Assembly: GCA_020722685.1 (NCBI GenBank)
Contig: DYKH01000084.1
Coordinates: forward strand, 9,394-17,919
Reading direction: 5' to 3'
Origin: Caldithrix sp.
GTDB taxonomy: Bacteria > KSB1 > UBA2214 > DYKH01
Length of the DNA: 8,526 nucleotides
Part shown: piece after piece, positions 1 through 6,425 of the stretch
How the letters are laid out: each line of letters starts with the position of its first letter
Numbering within the stretch: position 1 is the first letter of the stretch
Program-made: the position numbers and the translations under genes
Notes under the pieces: generated by a model
Seen by the model: the letters and a program-made list of their open reading frames with translations, nothing else
Database searches by the model: none
Told to the model about the DNA's origin: nothing

Positions 1-1098
1 TCGTGGATGATCGGCACCTCGCAACAAATCTCCTGGACGTCGATCAACACCAGCGGCCATGTGCGCATCCGTCTCAGCCGCGATCAATTGGCAAACTGGG
101 AGACCTTGGCCGACAGCCTGATGGATCAAGGCGCCTTTTCCTGGACCGTGACCGGACCAGCGTCAAATTCCTGCGCGATTGAAGTAAGCGACGTGACTGG
201 AACTCCGGCAGACACCAGTGAAATCTTTGCGGTCACCGACATACCGCAGATCACCATCGTTTCGCCAAACGGCGGCGAAGACTGGCGGATCGCCTCGCCA
301 CAAACAATTAGCTGGATGCCGACCAACAGCGGGCCAAATGTCCAAATCGAAATCAGCCGCAATTCCGGCGTCGATTGGGAGGTGCTGGCGGACTCCACTG
401 AAAACGACGGAAGCTGGCAATGGATTGTCACGGGACCTTCTTCCCAGTCCTGTTTACTAAGAGTCAGTGCGAAAAACGGCAGCGCAAGCGATGTGAGCGA
501 CGCAGCGTTTAGCATATCCGACATTCCGTCGATTACAGTCACCTCCCCGAACGGCGGAGAAAATTGGGAAATCGGCAGCGATCAGCAAATAACATGGTCA
601 TCGGTCAACGTCGCTGCTGCGGTGCAAATCAGCATGAGCTGGAATAATGGCTCGGTTTGGTTTATCTTGGAAGACAGCACGGAAAACGATGGCTCATGGA
701 ATTGGAAAGTTACGGAACCCGTATCCGATTCGTGCCTGCTGCGCGTTTCGGCCAAAGACGGCAGCGCCACCGATGTCAGCGATGCCCCATTCTCGGTGTT
801 TGATGGGCTTGAGATTTCATTAATATCGCCCAACGGCGGCGAAGTGTGGGAAATCGGCAGCCAAAGGCAAATTTCCTGGTCGGTCAATAAATATCTGGAT
901 ATGGCTACCATCTCTTTGAGTCGTGACCGCGGCAAAAGCTGGGAGGTGTTGAAGAATCTGGAGCAAGTCGCCCAAGGTAGTCAAAGTTGGACCTGGACGG
1001 TTACCGGCCCCGCCGCCGATTCCTGTCTCATAAAGATTAGCGACGGCCAAGGCAAACATTGGGACAGCAGCGACGCCGCGTTCTCCATCCACTTTCAA
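1..1098 (+). repeat. Four tandem Ig-like protein repeats, 282-bp period
   Basis: Units begin at about 250, 532 and 814, exactly 282 bp (94 codons) apart, preceded by a partial unit at 1-249 whose start lies outside the window. The last unit is slightly longer because of an insertion near codons for EQVAQGSQ. Protein similarity between units 2 and 3 is high (DSTENDGSW and SCLLRVSAK are shared), but codons differ, for example Ser TCC against AGC in the same position. The duplication is therefore old and kept by selection on protein sequence, not a recent DNA duplication. Confidence 0.85.
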
Positions 1099-1410
1099 GT
1101 TGGTGTGGCGAAGGACGTGGAAGCACTTCCCACCGCTTTTGCCTTGCTGCAAAACTACCCCAATCCCTTCAATCCGGAAACCAAAATCACCTATCAGTTA
1201 CCGGCAAAAAGTCAGGTCCAGATTGCCATCTATAATCTTTCCGGACATCTGATAAAAACTCTTGCTGATGAGTCGAAAGATGCCGGAAACTATTCTCTTG
1301 TTTGGGATGGACGCGACCAACTGGCGCGCTCTCTGCCTTCCGGTTTCTATTTCTGCCGAATGACGGCGGGCAGTTTTAGGGCAACAATTCGTATGTTGTA
1401 CCTCAAATAA
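1..1410 (+). CDS. Secreted Ig-like repeat protein with T9SS type A C-terminal sorting domain (5'-partial)
   Basis: The reading frame is open from base 1 (the first codons read Ser-Trp) and ends at TAA 1408-1410. The ATG at 7 sits inside a repeat (WMIGTSQQISW matches NWEIGSDQQITW later on), so it is internal and the true start lies upstream of the window. The protein consists of four beta-sandwich repeats of about 94 residues, each opening with a hydrophobic strand, SPNGGE and W-x-I-x-S-x-Q-x-I-(S/T)-W, and closing with SC(L/A)I(R/K)VS...SDAAFSI. These resemble Kre9/KNH-type Ig-like domains (PF10342-like) common in FCB bacteria. Codons from about 1138 to 1407 encode a type A sorting domain: LLQNYPNPFNPETKI, then IYNLSGHLIKTL, GNYSLVWDGRD and SGFYFCRM. 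Such domains route a protein through the outer membrane by type IX secretion and are then cleaved. The domain carrying the specific function is outside the window, so the substrate or role is unknown. An intrinsic terminator follows 20 bases downstream. Confidence 0.88.
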   Translation, partial: SWMIGTSQQISWTSINTSGHVRIRLSRDQLANWETLADSLMDQGAFSWTVTGPASNSCAIEVSDVTGTPADTSEIFAVTDIPQITIVSPNGGEDWRIASPQTISWMPTNSGPNVQIEISRNSGVDWEVLADSTENDGSWQWIVTGPSSQSCLLRVSAKNGSASDVSDAAFSISDIPSITVTSPNGGENWEIGSDQQITWSSVNVAAAVQISMSWNNGSVWFILEDSTENDGSWNWKVTEPVSDSCLLRVSAKDGSATDVSDAPFSVFDGLEISLISPNGGEVWEIGSQRQISWSVNKYLDMATISLSRDRGKSWEVLKNLEQVAQGSQSWTWTVTGPAADSCLIKISDGQGKHWDSSDAAFSIHFQVGVAKDVEALPTAFALLQNYPNPFNPETKITYQLPAKSQVQIAIYNLSGHLIKTLADESKDAGNYSLVWDGRDQLARSLPSGFYFCRMTAGSFRATIRMLYLK

Positions 1411-1429
1411 TGATCACCCTCTCAAGTCT

Positions 1430-1461
1430 AAAGGCGATGCAATATCAGCATCGCCTTTTTT
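1430..1461 (+). terminator. Rho-independent terminator
   Basis: A perfect 11-bp stem, AAAGGCGATGC (1430-1440) pairing with GCATCGCCTTT (1448-1458), encloses a 7-base loop and runs into six T residues at 1456-1461. It lies 20 bases after the stop of the T9SS-substrate gene and should end that transcript, separating it from the ABC transporter genes. A third copy of the core GGCGATGC at 1473-1480 could pair with the right arm instead, but with a shorter stem and a larger loop. Confidence 0.9.
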
Positions 1462-1498
1462 GTTATCTTTCCGGCGATGCAAAAGCACAAGATAGATG

Positions 1499-1527
1499 TT
1501 GAGAATGGCGTTTTCTTTTCCTAAATT
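1499..1527 (+). promoter_or_regulatory. Candidate sigma-70-type promoter for the ABC exporter genes
   Basis: TTGAGA (1499-1504) matches the -35 consensus in 5 of 6 bases. TAAATT (1522-1527) matches -10 in 4 of 6, and the spacer is 17 bases. The site lies after the terminator and 51 bases before the preferred ATG at 1579. Transcription would begin near 1534, almost on top of the alternative GTG at 1537, which favours the later ATG. FCB-group promoters can differ from this consensus, so the call is tentative. Confidence 0.35.
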
Positions 1528-1563
1528 TACTCCCCGGTGAAATCGACGGTTTTCCTTTTAAGC

Positions 1564-1568
1564 AAGGA
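1564..1568 (+). promoter_or_regulatory. Ribosome binding site AAGGA for the first ABC gene
   Basis: AAGGA lies 10 bases before ATG 1579, a little far but usable. The longer in-frame start, GTG 1537, has only pyrimidine- and AT-rich sequence upstream and no Shine-Dalgarno match. This decides for the ATG. Confidence 0.5.
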
Positions 1569-1578
1569 TGCCTTTAAC

Positions 1579-3402
1579 ATGAAGCAGCATCACAAGGACG
1601 CATTCAGGTTTCTTTCAAAATACGTTTATCACTACCGCTGGCAAATGTTCGCCAGTCTTTGGTACAGCCTGCTCGCCACGGTCTTCCAGTTGGTCATCCC
1701 TTGGATTTTGCGCTACGGCATCGACTTTATCGAGGTCAGCGGCGATAGCGGCTCCAGCCTTTCGGCTTCTAACGCCTGGCTGGCCATGTCTGACGTCGGC
1801 CTTTCCGTTTCCTCGGTGTTAGTCGCGTTCGCTGCACTCATTATCGCTGCAACCTTCATTCAAGGAGTTTTCCGCTTCCTGTTGCGAGAGGCGGTCATCG
1901 GCGTTTCCCGCAAGATCGAATACGAGATGCGCAACGACTACTTTCGGCATCTACAAAAGCTATCCCTCTCGTTCTATCACCACAACAAAACCGGCGACCT
2001 GATGGCTCTGGCCACCAACGATCTCGAAGCCATCCGTTCCATGCTCGGTCCCGGCATTATGCATTTGGCCTCTACCGTGCTCATCGCCATGGCGGCCATT
2101 GTTCTGATGGGCAAAATCAGCGTGACGCTCATGCTTTGGTCCCTCCTGCCGTTGCCCTTGGTGGCATTCGTCGTCTATCGCCTGATCTCCAAAATTGACA
2201 CCTTGTTCGAGCGAATTCAGGCGCAGTTCGCCACGGTGACCGCCAAAGTACAAGAGAATATCTCAGGCATCCGAGTGATCAAATCCTATGTACAGGAAGA
2301 ACACGAGATCGGCACCTTCAATCAACTAAACCGGGAACTGATCAAGCGCAATCTGGCGCTGACCAAGGTGCGGGCAACCCTGTGGGCCTCAGTCGAGCTA
2401 CTTCTGGGCTTGGGTATCGTCCTGATCCTTTGGATCGGCGGACAAAAGGTTGCGGCTGAACAACTGTCTGTCGGATCGTTGGTGGCCTTCCTCGCCTATC
2501 TGGCCATGCTCGGCTGGCCCATGATCGCATTTGGCTGGGTGCTCAATCTTTGGCAGCAAGGCATCGCCTCGACCGGGCGCGTGTTGGAGATCATGCAAAA
2601 GCAGCCCGAGATCGGCGATTCGGCTGAAACGGATCACTCGATTCGGGATTTCAAAGGTCACATCCAGTTCAAGAATATGAGCTTTTCCTACGATTCTCCC
2701 AATCATCCGGCTTTACAGTCAATCAATCTGGACATTCCGGCTGGAAAGACAATAGCCATTGTTGGCCCCACCGGCTCCGGCAAGAGCACGCTCATCAATC
2801 TCATCCCCAGAATGCTGGAAGCCAGCAGCGGCTGCGTTTTGATTGACGGCCATGACGTGCGCAAAATCCCGCTGGAGGTTTTGCGCAAGAACATTGGCTA
2901 TGTGTCGCAGGAGACCTTCCTATTCTCAGATACTTTGGAGGAGAACATCGCTTTCGGCTTGACCCAACACAGCTTACCGGAAATCGAGAATGCCACGGAA
3001 ATTTCCCAAATCAAACTGGATTTCGACCAATTCCCCGACGGTCTCAAAACAGTAGTGGGCGAGCGCGGCATCACCTTGTCGGGCGGACAAAAGCAACGTA
3101 CTGCCATCTCCCGAGCCGTGGTGCGCAAGCCAAAGATTCTCATCCTGGACGACGCCCTTTCGTCGGTAGACACTTATACTGAAGAAGAAGTCCTCAAGCG
3201 ACTCAAGCGTGTCATGCGTGACCGAACCAGCATCATTGTCTCCCATCGGGTGTCCACGGTGCGAGATGCGGATTTCATCGTCGTCCTCAAAGACGGTCGA
3301 ATCGTCGAAAAAGGCACGCACGAGGAGCTGCTACGAAGGGAAGGCATCTATTACACCCTTTATCAACGCCAGTTGCTGGAGACATCGTTAGCAGAGTTGT
3401 AG
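1579..3402 (+). CDS. ABC exporter half-transporter, degenerate-Walker-B subunit of a heterodimer
   Basis: A 607-residue inner-membrane protein with the exporter fold: an N-terminal six-helix transmembrane domain (roughly residues 22-325), then a nucleotide-binding domain. Visible motifs are Walker A GPTGSGKST (396-404, Lys402), Q-loop Gln444, signature LSGGQ (500-504), Walker B ILILDD ending at Asp524-Asp525, D-loop SSVD and switch His556. Asp525 occupies the place of the catalytic Glu, as in TM287 and LmrC, where this subunit forms the degenerate ATP site. Its canonical LSGGQ would complete the active site of the partner encoded at 3698-5500. The loop between TM1 and TM2 is somewhat long and Ser-rich. 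An in-frame GTG at 1537 would add 14 residues, but ATG 1579 has a ribosome binding site and gives a typical family N-terminus. Likely substrates are drugs, lipids or other amphiphiles. The substrate cannot be read from sequence, so no gene symbol is given. Confidence 0.92.
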   Translation: MKQHHKDAFRFLSKYVYHYRWQMFASLWYSLLATVFQLVIPWILRYGIDFIEVSGDSGSSLSASNAWLAMSDVGLSVSSVLVAFAALIIAATFIQGVFRFLLREAVIGVSRKIEYEMRNDYFRHLQKLSLSFYHHNKTGDLMALATNDLEAIRSMLGPGIMHLASTVLIAMAAIVLMGKISVTLMLWSLLPLPLVAFVVYRLISKIDTLFERIQAQFATVTAKVQENISGIRVIKSYVQEEHEIGTFNQLNRELIKRNLALTKVRATLWASVELLLGLGIVLILWIGGQKVAAEQLSVGSLVAFLAYLAMLGWPMIAFGWVLNLWQQGIASTGRVLEIMQKQPEIGDSAETDHSIRDFKGHIQFKNMSFSYDSPNHPALQSINLDIPAGKTIAIVGPTGSGKSTLINLIPRMLEASSGCVLIDGHDVRKIPLEVLRKNIGYVSQETFLFSDTLEENIAFGLTQHSLPEIENATEISQIKLDFDQFPDGLKTVVGERGITLSGGQKQRTAISRAVVRKPKILILDDALSSVDTYTEEEVLKRLKRVMRDRTSIIVSHRVSTVRDADFIVVLKDGRIVEKGTHEELLRREGIYYTLYQRQLLETSLAEL

Positions 3403-3451
3403 TAATTGCAGCCGGTTTTTACATGGAGTTTCTAATCTGCGTGACCCTCTC

Positions 3452-3588
3452 GCCACAAAGACACGAAGGCACAAAGAACCAAGAAAATGCAGGAAGAAAT
3501 CTACTTTCGCAGCCATTCAAAGGGAAATCATTCTGCCTATCGAATATTTGTGCCTCCCCTGCTCTTCGTGACTTGGTGCCTTCGTGGC
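3452..3588. repeat. Intergenic inverted repeat made of 8-bp NCACNAAG units
   Basis: The 295-base gap between the ABC genes holds this element and no convincing gene. The left arm (3452-3479) and the reverse complement of the right arm (3561-3588) agree at 22 of 28 positions. Each arm is itself about three direct copies of an octamer NCACNAAG (CCACAAAG, ACACGAAG, GCACAAAG on the left), and the variable N positions account for nearly all arm-to-arm differences. A weaker related stretch, CCACGATTTCACGAACG, follows at about 3640-3655. Similar CCACGAAGACACGAAG-type intergenic repeats are, from memory, frequent in environmental bacterial genomes. No transposase and no obvious target duplication are visible. 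It could form a long hairpin in RNA between the two ABC genes. Confidence 0.75.
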
Positions 3589-3685
3589 TACTGTTTGTGA
3601 AGTAATCAGGATTGGCTTGTGTTTATGGCAGGCTAGCCGCCACGATTTCACGAACGCCAGAGTGCGCAATGAGAGGATTAAACTT

Positions 3686-3692
3686 AAAAGGA
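3686..3692 (+). promoter_or_regulatory. Ribosome binding site AAAAGGA setting a TTG start
   Basis: AAAAGGA ends 5 bases before TTG 3698, an ideal Shine-Dalgarno spacing. The in-frame upstream alternatives, GTG 3584 (inside the inverted-repeat arm) and GTG 3662, have no comparable site. ATG 3749 would remove the N-terminal HEEEVLGKAYDSRL segment that looks like part of the family. Confidence 0.65.
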
Positions 3693-3697
3693 CAAGC

Positions 3698-5500
3698 TTG
3701 AATTATCACGAAGAAGAAGTCTTAGGCAAAGCCTACGATAGCCGGCTGATGAAAAGGCTGCTCAAGTTCTTGCGGCCTTATCGCTTGCAAGTATTCATCG
3801 GTGTCTGCCTTTTAGCCTTTACGACTCTAACGCAACTGGCGGGACCTTATCTCACCAAGGTTGCCATTGACCGATACATCGCTAACAAGCAAATCCGCGG
3901 CTTGACGATCATTGCCATTCTCTATCTCGCGGTGCTGGCGCTCGAATTTGTCATTACCTATGTCCAAATGTACCTGACGCAATGGATCGGTCAAAAGGTC
4001 ATGTATGACATCCGCACCTTGATTTTTTCCCATTTGCAAAGACTACCTCTTTCATTCTTCGACAACAATCCCGTCGGCCGCCTGGTCACTCGCACCACCA
4101 ACGACGTGGAGACGCTGAATGAAATGCTTTCCAGCGGCGTGGTGACCATTTTTGGCGACGTGTTCGTACTCATCGGCATCCTCATCATGATGCTCAACCT
4201 GAATTGGCAGCTCGCTCTGGTGACCTTCAGCGTGTTGCCGCTCATCTTCTACGCCACCTTCCTTTTCCGCAGCCGCGTGCGCGAGTCCTATCGCAAAATC
4301 AGAATTCGCATTGCCCGCATCAACAGCTATTTGCAGGAAAACATCTCCGGCATGTCTACGGTGCAAATCTTTAACCGCGAAGCTAAGAATTCCTCCCGCT
4401 TCGATGAGCTCAACAAAGACCATTTGCTGGCCTACCTGCAAACCATTCGCTACTATGCCATTTTCTTCCCGGCCATCGAGCTCATCAGCGCCGTTGCCTT
4501 AGCGCTTATTCTTTGGTACGGCGGCATCGAAGTGGTCAACAACACCTTGACCATCGGCATTGTAGTGGCATTCGTGCAGTACTCGCAGCGTTTCTTTCAG
4601 CCGATCCGCGACCTTTCGGAAAAATACAACATCATGCAGGCAGCCATGGCCTCCAGCGAACGGATTTTCAAGCTGCTGGATTCCCCCGAACAAGTCATGG
4701 TGCCGGACAATCCACTGCGCTTGCCTTCCCCACGCGGCGAAATCGAATTTAGGGATGTTTCCTTCAGCTATAACGGCGATGATTACGTTCTGGAAAACAT
4801 CTCCTTCAAAATCCGCCCCGGTGAAAAAGTCGCCGTGGTCGGAGCGACCGGCGCAGGCAAAACGACGCTCATAAATCTCATCACGCGCATGTACGAGCCC
4901 ACCAAGGGAAAAATCTATCTGGACGGAATTGATACCTCTCGCCTGCGGGTACGCGACTTGCGCGAGCGCATCAGGATGGTGCTGCAGGACGTGTTCATAT
5001 TCTCCGGCTCGGTGGAAGAAAATATCCGCTTGGGCAACAAGAATATCTCGATGGAGCGAGTCGAACAAGCATCGAAGGACGTCAACGCGCATTCGTTCGT
5101 CGCCAAGCTGCCGGATGGCTATCAGCACGAGCTGAGCGAACGCGGCAGCAACATTTCCGTTGGACAAAAACAGCTTCTTTCCTTCGCCAGAGCTTTGGCG
5201 CACGATCCGGAAATTTTGATCTTGGACGAAGCGACTTCCAGCGTGGACATCGAAACCGAGCATCTTATCCAGGAGGCCATTACCAAGCTCATGGCGAATC
5301 GAACGTCGCTCATCATAGCGCATCGCCTATCAACCATTCAGAATGCGGATTGGATTATCGTGTTGCACAAGGGCAAGATTCGTGAGATGGGAACACATGA
5401 GGAACTGATAGAAAAGCGCGGGATTTATTATCGGCTGTACCAGTTGCAGTATGCGTTAGAGCCGGCGCCTGCGGCAAACGTCGTTGCCGAGCCGGCCTGA
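3698..5500 (+). CDS. ABC exporter half-transporter, catalytic subunit of a heterodimer (TTG start)
   Basis: A 600-residue inner-membrane ABC exporter in the same orientation as the gene at 1579-3402. The N-terminus reads NYHEEEVLGKAYDSRLMKRL after the initiator. A six-helix transmembrane domain is followed by an ATPase domain with Walker A GATGAGKTT (382-390, Lys388), Q-loop Gln430, signature ISVGQ (486-490), Walker B ILILDE with Asp510 and catalytic Glu511, D-loop SSVD and switch His542. The signature departs from LSGGQ while Walker B is intact, the reverse of the upstream protein. Together they would give one hydrolytic site (this Walker A/B plus the partner's LSGGQ) and one degenerate site (partner Walker A/B plus this ISVGQ), as in TM287/288 and MdlAB-like pairs. 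The C-terminus is a short Ala/Pro-rich tail. Translation from GTG 3584 would give 638 residues, but it would read through the intergenic repeat and lacks a ribosome binding site. Substrate unknown. Confidence 0.9.
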   Translation: MNYHEEEVLGKAYDSRLMKRLLKFLRPYRLQVFIGVCLLAFTTLTQLAGPYLTKVAIDRYIANKQIRGLTIIAILYLAVLALEFVITYVQMYLTQWIGQKVMYDIRTLIFSHLQRLPLSFFDNNPVGRLVTRTTNDVETLNEMLSSGVVTIFGDVFVLIGILIMMLNLNWQLALVTFSVLPLIFYATFLFRSRVRESYRKIRIRIARINSYLQENISGMSTVQIFNREAKNSSRFDELNKDHLLAYLQTIRYYAIFFPAIELISAVALALILWYGGIEVVNNTLTIGIVVAFVQYSQRFFQPIRDLSEKYNIMQAAMASSERIFKLLDSPEQVMVPDNPLRLPSPRGEIEFRDVSFSYNGDDYVLENISFKIRPGEKVAVVGATGAGKTTLINLITRMYEPTKGKIYLDGIDTSRLRVRDLRERIRMVLQDVFIFSGSVEENIRLGNKNISMERVEQASKDVNAHSFVAKLPDGYQHELSERGSNISVGQKQLLSFARALAHDPEILILDEATSSVDIETEHLIQEAITKLMANRTSLIIAHRLSTIQNADWIIVLHKGKIREMGTHEELIEKRGIYYRLYQLQYALEPAPAANVVAEPA

Positions 5501-5504
5501 TTTT
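5461..5504 (+). terminator. Possible weak terminator overlapping the end of the second ABC gene
   Basis: GCCGGC (5461-5466) and CGGCAA (5472-5477) can pair with GCCGGC (5491-5496) and TTGCCG (5484-5489) around a 6-base loop, with an asymmetric internal bulge. Only four T residues follow, at 5501-5504, four bases after the stem. It lies where the plus-strand ABC transcript meets the convergent minus-strand cassette. The stem is coding sequence for the Ala/Pro-rich tail, so GC-rich codons alone might explain it. Confidence 0.35.
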
Positions 5505-5519
5505 CATCCGCGTTTGTTT

Positions 5520-5956
5520 CTACAGTGCCTTGGCCTGGGCTAGTAGCCTTTCAATTTCGCGAATAAGTGAGGGGAGGTTCGGGGAAGTGAATTGCATGCC
5601 TGGGCAGGGATGCGATTATGTTTAATGTCTGGAGGTATATGCTTATGATGGGGAAAGGTACTCTGTAGAGAAGTATCGTTTGGATGAGGCTGTGCATCGT
5701 ACCAATAGAGCTTGTTCTCCCTTTGCCAGATCTCATATCCATACTCATCGATTGTTGCGGGTGTGCGATCCTAAAGTAGTCTTTCCCGAATGACCAAACG
5801 CGTTTCTTTGTCGAAATATAGTATCCCAGCTACGCGAGCCATTGTAGATCCCATTCGGATGAATTGCAGGGTAGATCTCCGAATGCTTGGGTACTGCTCC
5901 GACAGCGTGTAAACGAATAACTCATAATCTTGAGCCGAACGAAGAAAATTTTTCAT
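5520..5956 (-). pseudogene. Broken TumE-like (DUF6516-like) toxin gene: in-frame TAG plus one-base frameshift
   Basis: Starting at ATG 5956-5954, which overlaps the upstream gene's TGA as ATGA, the frame reads MKNFLRSAQDYELFVYTL through LVIRERLL and meets TAG at 5773-5771. The same frame then continues with coherent coding sequence: [43 protein letters not shown]. At a run of three C residues (forward-strand GGG at 5602-5604) the frame is lost. Adding one base there gives [20 protein letters not shown] and a stop at 5522-5520, for a reconstructed 145 codons. The aromatic and His-rich core (YWYD, PHHKH) and the closing LIREIE helix resemble TumE-family toxins as I remember them, without a search. 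Two independent lesions favour true decay over recoding. Sequencing error could explain the single-base loss but less easily the TAG. Any product would be only 61 residues, ending before the conserved core. Confidence 0.7.
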
Positions 5957-6222
5957 CCTGCGACTTGCACCAATCCTGATAAACTCGGCTTGTTCTGCTG
6001 GAGCTTTTGGATTAAGTCGCGGTAATCCGCTTGGCGAGCCAACCAGGTCCGGTAAATACTTGCCCACTCACCAAAGTCGAGCACCCAACCGTCGTCTTCA
6101 GGCTCTTCACCGCTCATGTAGGCAGCATAAAAAGTTTCGGATCGAATCACGTATTTGCGCTCAAGGTTTAGAAGCTCTTCTTCCAGCGCATGAATATCGG
6201 CCAGAATTTCTTTCAAGTTCAT
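5953..6222 (-). CDS. Small acidic protein, probable TumA-like antitoxin partner
   Basis: An 89-residue intact protein beginning MNLKEILADIHALEEELLNL, a strongly helical, Glu/Leu-rich N-terminus. It continues with ERKY, SETFYAAYMSGEE, an aromatic-acidic stretch DGWVLDFGEWASIYRTWLAR and a second helix to the C-terminus. The ATG at 6222-6220 is preceded by AGGAAA (6236-6231 on the minus strand) with an 8-base spacer, a good ribosome binding site. Its TGA overlaps the next gene's ATG, which implies translational coupling with the TumE-like gene. Short size, antitoxin-first order and overlap fit a type II-like toxin-antitoxin cassette. No clear DNA-binding fold can be read. A role as antitoxin is inferred mainly from the partner, which is now broken, so the protein may be functionless or a free immunity factor. 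Confidence 0.7.
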   Translation of the reverse strand: MNLKEILADIHALEEELLNLERKYVIRSETFYAAYMSGEEPEDDGWVLDFGEWASIYRTWLARQADYRDLIQKLQQNKPSLSGLVQVAG

Positions 6223-6334
6223 CGCAGGACTTTCCTACTCTAACAACCGACCACCAAAACTCTCCTTGGTTTTCAGAAGCTTTATTCTTTCTTCTGTTAG
6301 CCAAAGAACTTTCGCCTTAAATTAGAAAACATAA

Positions 6335-6346
6335 TGGAAATTTCCA
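6335..6346. promoter_or_regulatory. Perfect 12-bp palindrome TGGAAATTTCCA, candidate operator
   Basis: A complete dyad in the 203-base region between the minus-strand cassette (start 6222) and the plus-strand amylase (start 6426). It is followed by a T-tract at 6350-6356. With no loop bases it is a poor RNA hairpin, so a dimeric DNA-binding protein site is the likelier reading. Chance occurrence in AT-rich DNA is possible. Confidence 0.35.
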
Positions 6347-6390
6347 GACTTTTTTTGTTTCGTGTCTATGAAAGATCAGTAGAAAAACGT

Positions 6391-6403
6391 CACTCATTGA
6401 GTG
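6391..6403. promoter_or_regulatory. Perfect dyad CACTCA-T-TGAGTG upstream of the amylase gene
   Basis: Two 6-bp arms around a single central base, ending 22 bases before the amylase ATG and just before its ribosome binding site GGAGA (6415-6419). The position suits a repressor or activator of the amylase promoter or leader. No convincing -35/-10 pair was found nearby, so its role is a guess. Confidence 0.35.
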
Positions 6404-6425
6404 CAAAAATATCTGGAGAAAAGCC

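Noticed and set aside
126..542. 138-codon minus-strand frame opposite the repeat protein
   Set aside because: The sense frame has clear tandem protein repeats at this place. The antisense frame is open only because of the repeated base composition.
1537..1578. GTG 1537 as start of the first ABC gene
   Set aside because: No Shine-Dalgarno sequence precedes it and it lies almost at the predicted transcription start. ATG 1579 has AAGGA upstream and a typical N-terminus.
3423..3605. 60-codon plus-strand frame between the ABC genes
   Set aside because: Most of it translates the inverted-repeat arms (peptides such as SPQRHEGTKNQ), a common spurious call from this kind of intergenic repeat. It has no ribosome binding site and no protein-like pattern.
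4499..5323. 274-codon minus-strand frame
   Set aside because: It lies entirely within the second ABC gene, opposite its ATPase domain. The sense strand carries all ABC motifs in frame, so this is an antisense shadow.
5551..5748. 65-codon minus-strand frame as a separate gene
   Set aside because: It is in a different frame from the TumE-like coding sequence that covers the same bases and shows family-like motifs. The alternative translation has no recognisable pattern.
5771..5773. Amber readthrough or recoding in the TumE-like gene
   Set aside because: A second, independent frameshift downstream means readthrough alone would not restore the protein, and no recoding structure is evident.
5771..6067. 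98-codon minus-strand frame starting at ATG 6067
   Set aside because: Its first 37 codons overlap the intact small upstream gene in another frame. The ATG at 5956 in the ATGA overlap is the natural start, and the TAG at 5773-5771 is a lesion, not the natural end.
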